Shown: in pieces, positions 15,188-24,373 of the stretch
Layout: each line of letters opens with the position of its first letter
How positions within the stretch are numbered: position 1 is the stretch's first letter
Source of the DNA: Geobacter sp. UBA6151
GTDB lineage: Bacteria > Desulfobacterota > Desulfuromonadia > Geobacterales > Pseudopelobacteraceae
Reading direction: 5' to 3'
Assembly: GCA_002423105.1 (NCBI GenBank)
Contig: DIUT01000046.1
Span: 22,814 to 86,813, forward strand
Length of the DNA: 64,000 nt
Notes under the pieces: model-generated
What the model was told of the DNA's origin: nothing
Seen by the model: only the letters and a program-made list of their open reading frames with translations
The model's database searches: none
Program-made: the position numbers and the translations under genes

Positions 15188-17455
15188 ATGGACGGAATAA
15201 ACCTTATACAGGATCTCGCCATTGTTCTTCTGGGAGCCGGTGCAGCAGGAGCGCTGTGCAAGCGGTTCGGACTTTCGGTGATTGTCGGCTACCTTTTGGC
15301 CGGCATTATTCTGGGGCCGCATACTCCGCCTTTTTCATTCATCCTCGACGTGGGGCGCATTGAAACACTTTCCCAGATAGGGCTGGTATTTCTCATGTTC
15401 GCCATCGGTCTGGGTTTGAGCCTCACCAAGCTGCAGAAAATGGGGCTCTCGACGCTGGTGGCCACCGGATTAGGCGCCTTTTTCGTGCTCAACCTGACCC
15501 AACTGCTGGGAACGCTGCTTGGATGGTCGCCGATCCAAAGCCTGTTCATTGCCGGAATGTTCATGTGCTCCAGTTCAGCGGTCATTGCCAAGGTCTTCAA
15601 GGACCTGAATCTGGTGCATGAACGCTATGCACAGAAGGCGCTGGCAATCACCGTGCTGGAGGACGTGGTGGCGGTGGTCATGCTGGCTGTGCTGGGTTCC
15701 CAGGCAACAGCCGGGGTCGGCAGCCTGTTGGCCGGTATGAGCGCGTTTGTGGTGCTGTTGGTAATGACGGGACTGTTTTTCATTCCCCGACTGCTGCGTC
15801 GTGTTGAGGCGAAAGCTGATCCGGAATTGCAGACCATTGTTGTGGCAGGCATCCTCTTTCTGATGGCGCTCATGGCGGTAAAGGCCGGTTATTCGCTGGC
15901 GTTGGGAGCATTTTTGCTGGGGGCGATCGTTGCCGAGATGCCGCAGAAGGGCAGTGTGGAAAAGGCTTTTTTCGGCATGCGCGACATGTTCAGCAGCGTC
16001 TTTTTTGTCTCCATCGGCATGATGATTGACGTACGACTGATGGTTGATGTCTGGCCGTTGATTCTGGGGCTGCTGCTTTTCACCCTGATTGTCAGGCCGC
16101 TTGCCACCGGCTTTGCGATGATCCTGGTTGGCACCCCTCCCTATGAAGCCCGGCGGGCGGGCCTGGCCTTGACCCCCCTGGGAGAATTTACCTTTGTTAT
16201 CGCACAACTGGGCGTCAGCAAAGCTGTGTTGCCTCCGCAATGGTATCCTGTTGCGGTGGGTGTTTCGCTCTTGACCGTCCTTCTTGCGCCCCTTGTCAAC
16301 CGCCACGCAGAAACCGTGCTGCGCGTTGTGGAAAAAGCCGAGCCGCTTTTCATGCGCCGGATTGTGGGGGGCTATCATGACTGGCTGGCCCAGTTCGCCA
16401 ATTTGCAGGGCAGCCACGCCTGGTGGCAACTGAGCAAGAAGCGGGTGCTGCAAATCCTGCTGGAAGCGCTGCTGGTCACTGGACTGCTTTCTTTTTCCGG
16501 AGCCTTGCTGGAGGTTTTTCAAAAAAGTCCACTGGCGGCAACACTGACGCCGCTGACAGTGAAGCTGACCTTCTTTACCCTGATCGGTCTGCTGGTGCTG
16601 ATACCACTGTTCGCTATCTGGCGCAACATATCCGTGCTGGCCATGATCTTTGCCGAGCTAGCCGACAGCCGTACCCGCATACCCGGTCCCATTGTTGAAA
16701 ACAGTTTCAAGGTACTCAGCTCCATTGTCATTGCTTACTGGCTCTTTCGCATCGCGCCGGTGGCTTCACTGTCCAACTGGTCCTGGCTGACCATTGTTGT
16801 GGTGCTGGCGGTGGTGCTGGTGATCTTTTCCCGTCGTCTCATTTACTGGCACAGCAAGTGGCAGGGGTCGCTCAAGGATGTGTTTGCAGACCACCAGGCT
16901 GTTGAAATGCACCGCCAGCGATTGTGGATGCAGGATTCCGTGGGTTGGGAAATCAACATACAGCAATTTGCCATTCCTGAACATGCGGCCTGTGCCGGCC
17001 GAAGTATCGCAGAATTACAGATACGTTCACGTTTCGGGTGTACTGTTGTGGAGATTGAGCGCCAGGGACACGCTATTGTCACCCCTGATCCGTCGACGAT
17101 CATTTATCCCGAAGATCGTCTGCTTCTCTTGGGAAAACCTGAACAGATAGATGCCATGCGTGCGGAGTTCTGCCGAATCAAGCCGGACGGGAAGTCCGCG
17201 GATTTTGACGAAGCCCGTCTGGAACGGGTGAGCGTGCCTGTCTGCTCCCATGTCGGGTCATCGTTTGCCGAACTGCGCATTCCCTTCCATACCGGTGTGC
17301 TGGTGGTGGGGATTGACCGGGCAGGGGATAAAATTATTAACCCGGCAGGGGAGGAGCGCCTTGTCGAAGGTGACGAATTGCTTGTATTGGGGTCGCCTGA
17401 GCAGATTCGCGGTTTTGAGATGTGGCTTGATGATGCGCCAGGGCCGGACGTCTAA
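15188..17455 (+). CDS. CPA2-family cation/proton antiporter with two RCK-C domains
   Basis: The 755-residue protein has an N-terminal Na+/H+ exchanger-type membrane domain (about 1-385, around 12 helices; LAGIILGPHTPPF, FMFAIGLGLSL-type signatures), as in KefB/YbaL. A second group of about four helices follows (about 415-570). Two tandem TrkA-C (RCK-C) domains end the protein (about 590-665 and 675-745), each finishing in a similar LLVLG.PEQI motif. The NAD-binding TrkA-N domain found in KefB/KefC between membrane and C-terminal parts is not seen. Substrate is likely K+ or Na+ by family, but cannot be fixed from sequence. AAGG 8 nt before the ATG serves as Shine-Dalgarno. It is divergent from kdsA. 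Confidence 0.85.
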   Translation: MDGINLIQDLAIVLLGAGAAGALCKRFGLSVIVGYLLAGIILGPHTPPFSFILDVGRIETLSQIGLVFLMFAIGLGLSLTKLQKMGLSTLVATGLGAFFVLNLTQLLGTLLGWSPIQSLFIAGMFMCSSSAVIAKVFKDLNLVHERYAQKALAITVLEDVVAVVMLAVLGSQATAGVGSLLAGMSAFVVLLVMTGLFFIPRLLRRVEAKADPELQTIVVAGILFLMALMAVKAGYSLALGAFLLGAIVAEMPQKGSVEKAFFGMRDMFSSVFFVSIGMMIDVRLMVDVWPLILGLLLFTLIVRPLATGFAMILVGTPPYEARRAGLALTPLGEFTFVIAQLGVSKAVLPPQWYPVAVGVSLLTVLLAPLVNRHAETVLRVVEKAEPLFMRRIVGGYHDWLAQFANLQGSHAWWQLSKKRVLQILLEALLVTGLLSFSGALLEVFQKSPLAATLTPLTVKLTFFTLIGLLVLIPLFAIWRNISVLAMIFAELADSRTRIPGPIVENSFKVLSSIVIAYWLFRIAPVASLSNWSWLTIVVVLAVVLVIFSRRLIYWHSKWQGSLKDVFADHQAVEMHRQRLWMQDSVGWEINIQQFAIPEHAACAGRSIAELQIRSRFGCTVVEIERQGHAIVTPDPSTIIYPEDRLLLLGKPEQIDAMRAEFCRIKPDGKSADFDEARLERVSVPVCSHVGSSFAELRIPFHTGVLVVGIDRAGDKIINPAGEERLVEGDELLVLGSPEQIRGFEMWLDDAPGPDV

Positions 17456-17514
17456 TGTGCCTGTTGTGATGCATGGTCAGCAGGTTCGCTTTGCACTGGC
17501 GGACCCCTTTTGGG

Positions 17515-17543
17515 TTGAGGCTGTGCAGATTTCATGCTAGGAT
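17515..17543 (+). promoter_or_regulatory. Sigma-70 promoter for secA
   Basis: TTGAGG and TAGGAT are separated by exactly 17 nt, about 33 nt before the secA start. Confidence 0.55.
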
Positions 17544-17575
17544 TCATCGCTTTTTAATACAGACGGGAGATGCAC

Positions 17576-20281
17576 ATGATCAGCAGTCTTGTGAAAAAAA
17601 TAATCGGTAGCAAAAACGACCGGGTTTTGAAAAAACTGTGGCCGGTTGTGGCGCAGATAAACAGTCTTGAAACCACTGTGCAGGCTCTTTCAGATCAGCA
17701 ATTGCAGGCTAAAACCGTAGAGTTCAAGGAACGGTACAGCCAGGGGGAATCCCTTGACAAGCTGCTGCCGGAAGCCTTTGCCGTTTGCCGCGAGGCAGGC
17801 AGACGGGTGTTGGGTATGCGCCACTTCGACGTACAGCTTATCGGCGGCATGGTCCTGCATTCCGGCAAGATCGCCGAAATGAAAACCGGTGAGGGCAAGA
17901 CTCTGGTGGCCACCCTGCCTGCCTACCTGAACGCCATTTCAGGCAAGGGGGTACATGTGGTCACGGTCAACGACTACCTGGCCCGGCGGGACTCGGATTG
18001 GATGGGACGGCTTTACGGATTCCTGGGACTTAAGGTTGGGGTTATTGTTCATGGGCTGAACGATGATGAGCGGCGGGAAGCATACGCTGCCGATATTACC
18101 TACGGCACCAACAACGAATTCGGCTTTGACTACCTGCGCGACAACATGAAGTTCTCTCTGGACGATTATGTGCAGCGCGGCTTCAACTACTCCATTGTTG
18201 ACGAGGTTGACTCGATCCTGATCGACGAGGCCCGTACCCCGCTGATCATCTCCGGCCCCACGGAAGATTCCACGGACAAGTACTATATTGTCAACCGGAT
18301 CATTCCGCTGTTGGAAAAGGGGCAAGTTAAGGAAGAAGAGGCCAACAATCTTTCCGGAAAGCGCAAGATATATACCGGCGACTACACCATTGACGAAAAA
18401 GCCAAGAACGCCACGCTTACCGAGCAGGGGGTAGCCAAAGTCGAGCAGTTGCTGAAGCTTGATAACCTCTATGACCCGCGCAATATCGAGACGCTGCACC
18501 ATGTGCAGCAGGCGCTGCGGGCTCACACCATGTACCGCCGGGATGTTGAGTATGTGGTCAAGGATGGCGAGGTGCTCATTGTTGACGAGTTCACCGGTCG
18601 TCTGATGCCGGGCCGACGCTGGTCCGACGGCTTGCACCAGGCGGTGGAGGCCAAGGAGGGGGTGCGGATCGAGAGTGAAAACCAGACCCTGGCCACCATC
18701 ACCTTCCAGAACTATTTCCGGATGTACGGCAAGCTCTCCGGTATGACCGGCACCGCCGACACCGAGGCCGAGGAGTTCCACAAGATCTACAAACTGGACG
18801 TGGTGGTGATCCCCACCAACCGGGTTCTGCTGCGTCCTGACTTCCCGGATGTGATCTATAAGACTGAAGTTGAGAAGTTCGACGCCGTCATCAAGGATAT
18901 CAAGGAACACTACGAACTGGGACAGCCCTGTCTGGTGGGCACTATTTCCATCGAGAAGTCGGAGGTGCTCTCCGAGTTGCTGCGCAAGCAGGGGGTGCCG
19001 CACTACGTATTGAACGCCAAACAGCATGAAATGGAAGCTGAAATCGTGGCCCAGGCCGGTCGCAAGGCAGCCATCACCATCGCCACCAACATGGCTGGAC
19101 GGGGTACGGACATTCTGTTGGGTGGAAATCCTGAAGGACTGCTCAAACAATGGAAAAACGCCAACCCGGAGGTTACCGAAGAGCAGATCGAGGCAACCCT
19201 GGCGGAGTTCAAACTGCGCTGTCAGGCTGAACATGATGAGGTTGTCTCCCTGGGCGGTCTGCATATCATCGGCACCGAGCGCCATGAGTCACGGCGGATC
19301 GACAATCAGTTGCGGGGGCGTTCCGGTCGTCAGGGGGACCCCGGCTCCTCCCGTTTCTACCTTTCCCTTGAGGATGATCTGCTGCGTATCTTCGGTTCGG
19401 AGCGGGTCTCCAAGATCATGGACTTCCTCAAGATCGAGGAAGGGGAAGCCATTACCCACGGCATGATCACCAAGTCCATTGAAAATGCCCAGAAAAAGGT
19501 GGAAGCTCACAACTTCGAGATTCGTAAGCATCTGATCGACTACGACGATGTCATGAACAAGCAGCGCGAGGTGATCTACACCCAGCGCCGCGAAATACTG
19601 GCCGGTCAGGATATCCGGGAAAGTTTCCTGGAAATGCTGGACGAGACAGTCGGCGATATCGTCAACGCCTATGCCTTTGAAAAGGACGCGCCCCTGGAGT
19701 GGGACTGGGAAGCCCTGTCCGAGACAGTCATGCGCTGCTTCGCTCTGCAACTTGATCTGACCAAGGAGATGGTTGCGCGGATGAATGCCGACGGTCTTCG
19801 TCACCTGTTGCAGGAGCAGGCCCAGGCGATCGTTGACCGCCGTGCTTCCGATATGGGGGATGAACTGTTCGATCATCTGATCCGGGTGGTGATGCTGCAG
19901 GCTATAGATGTCCACTGGAAAGATCATCTTTTGAACATCGATCACCTGAAAGAGGGGATCGGCCTGCGGGGATACGGCCAGAAGGACCCCAAGCAGGAGT
20001 ATAAGAAGGAAGCCTACCAGCTGTTCATGGAGATGATCGTCCGTATCCGTGAGGAGACGGTCGAGCGGGTCTTCTGGGTACAGATCGAAGATGAAGAGGA
20101 TGTGGAGGAGTTGGAAGAGGAGCAGTTGGAAAAGAGCCGTAAGCTGATGCAGACGCTGACAGTCAGCGATGAACAGACTCAGGCCACGGCTGCAACTGCT
20201 AAAAGTTCCAAGGTGGCCGGGCGCAACGATCCCTGTCCCTGCGGGAGCGGCAAAAAGTATAAAAAATGCTGCGGGAAATAA
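17576..20281 (+). CDS. secA: Preprotein translocase ATPase SecA
   Basis: This 901-residue motor drives unfolded preproteins through SecYEG. Nucleotide-binding domain 1 has MKTGEGKTLVATLP (near 100) and VDEVDSILIDEARTPLIISG (near 205). The preprotein-crosslinking domain, the second ATPase domain (TNMAGRGTDILLGGNP; LRGRSGRQGDPG) and the helical scaffold follow. The C terminus has the SecB- and zinc-binding motif CPCGSGKKYKKCCG, so the form is full length. ATG 17576 is preferred because GGGAG lies 6 nt upstream; an ATG 6 nt earlier would sit on the Shine-Dalgarno. Confidence 0.97.
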   Translation: MISSLVKKIIGSKNDRVLKKLWPVVAQINSLETTVQALSDQQLQAKTVEFKERYSQGESLDKLLPEAFAVCREAGRRVLGMRHFDVQLIGGMVLHSGKIAEMKTGEGKTLVATLPAYLNAISGKGVHVVTVNDYLARRDSDWMGRLYGFLGLKVGVIVHGLNDDERREAYAADITYGTNNEFGFDYLRDNMKFSLDDYVQRGFNYSIVDEVDSILIDEARTPLIISGPTEDSTDKYYIVNRIIPLLEKGQVKEEEANNLSGKRKIYTGDYTIDEKAKNATLTEQGVAKVEQLLKLDNLYDPRNIETLHHVQQALRAHTMYRRDVEYVVKDGEVLIVDEFTGRLMPGRRWSDGLHQAVEAKEGVRIESENQTLATITFQNYFRMYGKLSGMTGTADTEAEEFHKIYKLDVVVIPTNRVLLRPDFPDVIYKTEVEKFDAVIKDIKEHYELGQPCLVGTISIEKSEVLSELLRKQGVPHYVLNAKQHEMEAEIVAQAGRKAAITIATNMAGRGTDILLGGNPEGLLKQWKNANPEVTEEQIEATLAEFKLRCQAEHDEVVSLGGLHIIGTERHESRRIDNQLRGRSGRQGDPGSSRFYLSLEDDLLRIFGSERVSKIMDFLKIEEGEAITHGMITKSIENAQKKVEAHNFEIRKHLIDYDDVMNKQREVIYTQRREILAGQDIRESFLEMLDETVGDIVNAYAFEKDAPLEWDWEALSETVMRCFALQLDLTKEMVARMNADGLRHLLQEQAQAIVDRRASDMGDELFDHLIRVVMLQAIDVHWKDHLLNIDHLKEGIGLRGYGQKDPKQEYKKEAYQLFMEMIVRIREETVERVFWVQIEDEEDVEELEEEQLEKSRKLMQTLTVSDEQTQATAATAKSSKVAGRNDPCPCGSGKKYKKCCGK

Positions 20282-20283
20282 TC

Positions 20284-21453
20284 ATGACACCCAAAGGTTT
20301 TCAATTTTCAACCGTTGAAGCGGCCATCAAGAAGCCGGGGCGCAAGGATCTGGCCCTGATCTGGTCCGATGTTCCGGCCATAGCCAGCGCGGTTTTTACC
20401 ACCAATGCGGTCAAGGCTGCGCCGGTACTGCTTTCTCAGGAGCGGATGCGTGGTGGCCGTTGTCAGGCGCTGGTGGTCAATAGTGGCAATGCCAATGCCT
20501 GTACCGGGGCGAAAGGCATGGCCGATGCCCGTGAGACCAGTCGCATTCTGGCGCTGGAACTGGGCATTGAAGAGCAACTGCTGCAGGTCAGCTCCACCGG
20601 CGTGATTGGTGTGCCGTTGCCCATGGACCGTCTGACCGCCGCCCTGCCTGCGCTGGCCGCCGGGCGGGGGGATGCAACCCTTGATGATCTGGCCGCAGCC
20701 ATCATGACCACCGATACGTTTCCCAAAACAGCGGTGCGCAACGGCCCCGGCTACATTATTGCCGGAACGTCCAAGGGTGCCGGTATGATCATGCCCAACA
20801 TGGCAACCATGCTGGCCTATATCATGACCGATGCCGCTGTTGATCCCGGTTTTCTGAACAGTTGCTTCCGTGCCGCGGTTGACCGCTCCTTTAACGCCAT
20901 TACCATTGACGGCGATACCTCCACCAATGACACCTGTCTGATGATGGCCAACGGCGTTGCCGGTAACCCGGTCATCACCGGCGGAACTCCGGAGGCTGAG
21001 GAGTTTGTCCGTCTGCTTGAAGGGGTCCTGCTTGATCTGGCCAAGCTGATCGTGAAGGACGGCGAGGGGGCCACCAAGTTTGTGGAGATCCGCATAACCG
21101 GCGCTGCCGATGACGCCGATGCCAAGCGGGCGGCCCTGGCTGTTGCCAACTCCAGTCTGGTCAAAACCGCTTTTTTCGGTCAGGATGCCAATTGGGGCCG
21201 GATCTTTGCCGCAGTGGGGTACTCCGGCGCACGGGTCAATCCCGATCTGCTCTCGCTGTGGTTTGATGAGGTGCAGATGGCAAAGAACGGTCTGTTTGCC
21301 GGTGGTGATGCCGAAGCGCGCGGTACTGAAGCGCTGCGCCGCAAAGAGTTTGCCGTCACCGTGGAGATGGGGCTGGGAACCGGCTGCGCCACCGTCTTTA
21401 CCTGTGACCTGTCCCATGAATACGTGAGTATTAATGCCGATTATCGCACCTGA
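20284..21453 (+). CDS. argJ: Bifunctional glutamate N-acetyltransferase / amino-acid N-acetyltransferase
   Basis: The 389-residue enzyme transfers acetyl from N-acetylornithine to glutamate in the cyclic arginine pathway. It is made as a precursor that cleaves itself before a threonine in KGAGMIMPNMATMLAYI (the ATML site, near residue 180), which becomes the nucleophile. Other family motifs are VNSGNANACTGAKG near 67 and FGQDANWGRI near 300. ATG 20284 lies 3 nt after the secA stop and has GGGAA upstream. Whether it is bifunctional or only the transferase cannot be told from sequence alone. Confidence 0.94.
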   Translation: MTPKGFQFSTVEAAIKKPGRKDLALIWSDVPAIASAVFTTNAVKAAPVLLSQERMRGGRCQALVVNSGNANACTGAKGMADARETSRILALELGIEEQLLQVSSTGVIGVPLPMDRLTAALPALAAGRGDATLDDLAAAIMTTDTFPKTAVRNGPGYIIAGTSKGAGMIMPNMATMLAYIMTDAAVDPGFLNSCFRAAVDRSFNAITIDGDTSTNDTCLMMANGVAGNPVITGGTPEAEEFVRLLEGVLLDLAKLIVKDGEGATKFVEIRITGAADDADAKRAALAVANSSLVKTAFFGQDANWGRIFAAVGYSGARVNPDLLSLWFDEVQMAKNGLFAGGDAEARGTEALRRKEFAVTVEMGLGTGCATVFTCDLSHEYVSINADYRT

Positions 21454-21480
21454 TTTTTGCCAACCCCGAGGGTGACTGCC

Positions 21481-21876
21481 ATGAAAATGCTTCCCGCGCT
21501 GCTTCTCGTCCTGCTTCTTCTGGTACTGGCAACACCGGTGCTTGCCCAGACGGTCAAGGTGGCTGAGGCGGCGGTCACCACCAAGGTTTCAAAGGGCAAG
21601 CCGGTTGATTCGGTGCATCGCATCTCTCACCGCACGGTGAAAGCACTCTACTTTTTTACCCGCACGGTCCTGGAATCCGCCGGAGAAACAACCATCAAGC
21701 ACCGCTGGATTCATGCTGACCGGGTTATCAAAGAGACGGAACTGCCGGTCAAGGGCAGGCGGTGGCGCGCTTACAGCGCATTGCCGGTTGATGCAGCAAG
21801 CGTCGGACAGTGGCGGGTTGAGTTGCTGGATGAGTCCGGGACCCTCATCAAAACATTGGAGTTCAAAGTACATTGA
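21481..21876 (+). CDS. Exported DUF2914-domain protein
   Basis: This 131-residue protein has a signal peptide (about 1-22) and a DUF2914-like domain with the features YFFTRTVLESAGETTIKHRWIH-type strand, WRAYSALPVD and GQWRVELLDESG. The function of DUF2914 is unknown. It should be periplasmic. ATG 21481 is chosen because GAGGGTGA lies upstream; the earlier in-frame start would give a poorer signal sequence. The stop overlaps the TTG start of the next gene, so the two may be co-translated. Confidence 0.75.
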   Translation: MKMLPALLLVLLLLVLATPVLAQTVKVAEAAVTTKVSKGKPVDSVHRISHRTVKALYFFTRTVLESAGETTIKHRWIHADRVIKETELPVKGRRWRAYSALPVDAASVGQWRVELLDESGTLIKTLEFKVH

Positions 21877-23072
21877 CCAGGAACCCGCTCGATACAAGAA
21901 TTTCCTTCTCAGTTGTTCTGATGCTCTGTGCATCACTTCTTCTCAGCAGCTTCTTCATAACAAATGCCAAAGCGGCTGAGCATGATCCCCTTGCTGAAGC
22001 CGGGCGGTTGGCAGCCCTGGAGTTCATGCTGCAGGATGCCATCAGTCGTCATCTGATCAGCGGCGCTGTGCTGTTGATCGGCGACCGTCATGGTGTGCTG
22101 TATGAAAACGCCATCGGTAAGGACGGTTTTGCGCCGGATGCCCGCCCGCTGACCGTTGACACACGTTTTGACGTCGCCTCCCTGACCAAGGTTGTTGCCA
22201 CTGCCCCGGCCATCGTCAGTCTCATTGAAGAGGGACGGCTCTCCCTGCTTGATCCACTCTCCACCTGGTTTCCCGAGCTTGAAGGACGTGATATCACCGT
22301 GCTCCATCTGCTGACCCACACCTCGGGCCTCCATGACCGGACCATTGATGTCGCCGATCCCCTGGCCAGCGCCGTGCGCAATGCGGCGCTGCTGGCAGGA
22401 CGTCTGCCAGCGGGCCACCGTTTCCAGTATGCCGACATCAACTTCATCCTGCTGGGAGAGCTGGTACGGCGGGTGAGCGGCCTGCCGCTGGACCGCTACT
22501 GTCAGGAAAACCTGTATCAGCCGCTGATGATGCACAGCACCGGCTTTAACCCTTCCTACGGTCTTAAGATAGCTGCGACGCTGGGGGGAAGCAGAAGCAT
22601 AACCGGTGTTGTGCAGGATGAGAACGCCCGTAAGCTTGGCGGTGTAGCCGGCCATGCCGGGCTGTTCAGTACAGCGCGGGATTTGGGGCGGTTTGCGCGG
22701 ATGCTGCTGGGAGGTGGACAGCTGGAGGGGGTCAGGACGCTTTCGCCGGAAACGGTAAGCCAGATGATCGCCCCCTATTTCTCCAGCAATGGCCGGATCG
22801 TGCGCGGTTTGGGCTGGGACCGGGAGTCACCCTACTCATCTCCCAAGGGGGCGTTGTTTTCCGACAGATCCTTCGGCCATACCGGATACAGCGGCTCCTC
22901 AATCTGGATCGATCCGGAAAGCGGGTTATATGTCGTACTGCTCAGCACCAGGATAAACTACAGTAACAAGCAGCGTTTCAACCGGCTGCGCGGCAACATC
23001 TCGACCTTGGGAGCTGCGGTTTTCAGGGACAGCCGGATCGGTTATTCTGCGCAAAGGCCCGAAAAACCGTAA
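21873..23072 (+). CDS. Exported serine hydrolase, class C beta-lactamase fold
   Basis: The protein is 399 residues with a signal peptide ending at about residue 34. It has the penicillin-recognising serine hydrolase motifs: S103-LTK106 (SxxK), a YADINF tyrosine motif near residue 190, and HTGYSGSSIW near 310 in place of the KTG box. The family includes beta-lactamases, D-aminopeptidases and esterases such as EstB; this one is more likely an esterase or peptidase than a resistance enzyme, but that is inferred. The only start that keeps a good signal peptide is the TTG at 21873, which overlaps the previous stop (TTGA). Confidence 0.8.
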   Translation: MTRNPLDTRISFSVVLMLCASLLLSSFFITNAKAAEHDPLAEAGRLAALEFMLQDAISRHLISGAVLLIGDRHGVLYENAIGKDGFAPDARPLTVDTRFDVASLTKVVATAPAIVSLIEEGRLSLLDPLSTWFPELEGRDITVLHLLTHTSGLHDRTIDVADPLASAVRNAALLAGRLPAGHRFQYADINFILLGELVRRVSGLPLDRYCQENLYQPLMMHSTGFNPSYGLKIAATLGGSRSITGVVQDENARKLGGVAGHAGLFSTARDLGRFARMLLGGGQLEGVRTLSPETVSQMIAPYFSSNGRIVRGLGWDRESPYSSPKGALFSDRSFGHTGYSGSSIWIDPESGLYVVLLSTRINYSNKQRFNRLRGNISTLGAAVFRDSRIGYSAQRPEKP

Positions 23073-23162
23073 CCTTGACAGGTACCAGTCGCTATGTTAC
23101 CGTTCGCAGGCTTTTTTATCTGACGTGTCCGCATCATCAGCAATCCTCGTGGGGAGGGACCG

Positions 23163-24311
23163 ATGGGCAGCATCAACATTCTTCTGGCCGATGACAGCAT
23201 CACCATCCGCAAAGTGGTTGGCATCATTTTTGGTGGCGATGACTACTCCCTCACTATGGTTGACAGCGGCACGGCAGCCATTGAAAAAGCGCTGGAGATC
23301 AGGCCGGATATCCTGCTGATCGACGTCATCATGCCCGGTATGAACGGCTATGAGGTGTGCGAGGCGGCGCGCCGCGAACCGCTGCTGGCTGCTACACCGA
23401 TTCTGCTGCTGACCGGCTCCTTCGACCCCTTTGATGAAGAGAAGGCCCGTCAATGCGGCGCCAATGACCATATCGTCAAACCCTTTGAAGCGCAGCAGCT
23501 GGTCAACAAGGTACAGGAACTGCTTGCACAGGCAGAGGAATCTGCTGCTCAGGCGCTGCAGAGTGAGTCCACGCCGCAGGAATCAGTATTTGAGTCCACC
23601 TTTGCCGATGCAACTCCTGCCGCTTCCGCTCTTTCTGCCTTTTTCGAGCCGGAGGACCAACCGGTCGAACCATTTGCCTTTGAATCAACCTTCCAGCAGA
23701 CTCCTGCCGCATCACTCGATGATCCATGGGGAGCCTTTACCCAGCAGCCGGAACCTGCTGCTCCATCCACTGCCGATGATTCGCCCTTTGAGAGCCACTT
23801 TGCAGCACAGCCCCCTGAAACTCCGGCTGAAGAGTCCTTTGAAAGCAGCTTTGCCATCCCGGATGTAATGGAAATGCTACAGGATGATGTGAACTCCTCC
23901 GTCGCTGCCGCTGTGCCGGAGTCAGCCATCGGCTCTTCCTGGGTTCCCACGGATGAGCAGACCTTTGAATTCCGCGAGGAGGTTGCCGAGGCGCCGTCTG
24001 TGGCCTTGGGTAATCCGCTGGAACTGGAAGGCCAGTTTCCCGAACCGGCACCGACATTTGATCCCGCAGCCTTTGAACCCACAGCAGCGGTGGAACCGGT
24101 GGTTGAAACCGTGGCGGAAGTGCCGCGCATGACCGAGGTTGCGGTTGCCGCAGCGGTTGCGGAAGCGCCCGTTCTGACCGAAGAGCAATTGAAGGCGGCG
24201 ATCATGGCAGCCTCACGGGAAACCATCGAGCGGATCGTCTGGGAAGTGGTGCCCGATCTGGCGGAGACCATGATCAAGGAAGCCATCCGAAAGATCACCG
24301 ACGGCAAATAA
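23163..24311 (+). CDS. Response regulator with long acidic linker and C-terminal helical domain
   Basis: The protein has 382 residues. A receiver domain (1-120) has D54 as phosphoacceptor in LLIDVIMPGMNGY and a KPFE motif. Some 200 residues of low-complexity linker rich in Ala, Pro, Glu and Ser follow, with repeated short ESTF/ESSF/ESHF motifs. A conserved-looking C-terminal segment (about 335-382; EEQLKAAIMAASRETIERIVWEVVPDL) ends the protein. No DNA-binding domain is seen. Similar C-terminal segments occur in regulators of Geobacter and Myxococcus; their function is not established. GGGGAGGGA precedes the ATG. Confidence 0.82.
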   Translation: MGSINILLADDSITIRKVVGIIFGGDDYSLTMVDSGTAAIEKALEIRPDILLIDVIMPGMNGYEVCEAARREPLLAATPILLLTGSFDPFDEEKARQCGANDHIVKPFEAQQLVNKVQELLAQAEESAAQALQSESTPQESVFESTFADATPAASALSAFFEPEDQPVEPFAFESTFQQTPAASLDDPWGAFTQQPEPAAPSTADDSPFESHFAAQPPETPAEESFESSFAIPDVMEMLQDDVNSSVAAAVPESAIGSSWVPTDEQTFEFREEVAEAPSVALGNPLELEGQFPEPAPTFDPAAFEPTAAVEPVVETVAEVPRMTEVAVAAAVAEAPVLTEEQLKAAIMAASRETIERIVWEVVPDLAETMIKEAIRKITDGK

Positions 24312-24332
24312 CGCTACAGATATTTGACGGGA

Positions 24333-24359
24333 AACGGGGATGGCGACATCCCCGTTTTT
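24333..24359 (+). terminator. Intrinsic terminator / candidate attenuator before trpD
   Basis: AACGGGGATG and CATCCCCGTT form a perfect 10-bp stem with a GCGA tetraloop, followed by a short T-run. It lies between the response regulator stop and the trpD Shine-Dalgarno, and ends 14 nt before the trpD ATG. Confidence 0.8.
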
Positions 24360-24373
24360 GTTAGGAGAGCGAT

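Noticed and set aside
15575..16522. A 315-codon Gln/His-rich open frame antisense to the antiporter
   Set aside because: The composition is that of reversed membrane-protein codons, and there is no start signal or recognisable domain.
17939..19285. A 448-codon open frame antisense to secA
   Set aside because: It is a shadow of GC-rich coding sequence. The sense frame is a complete SecA.
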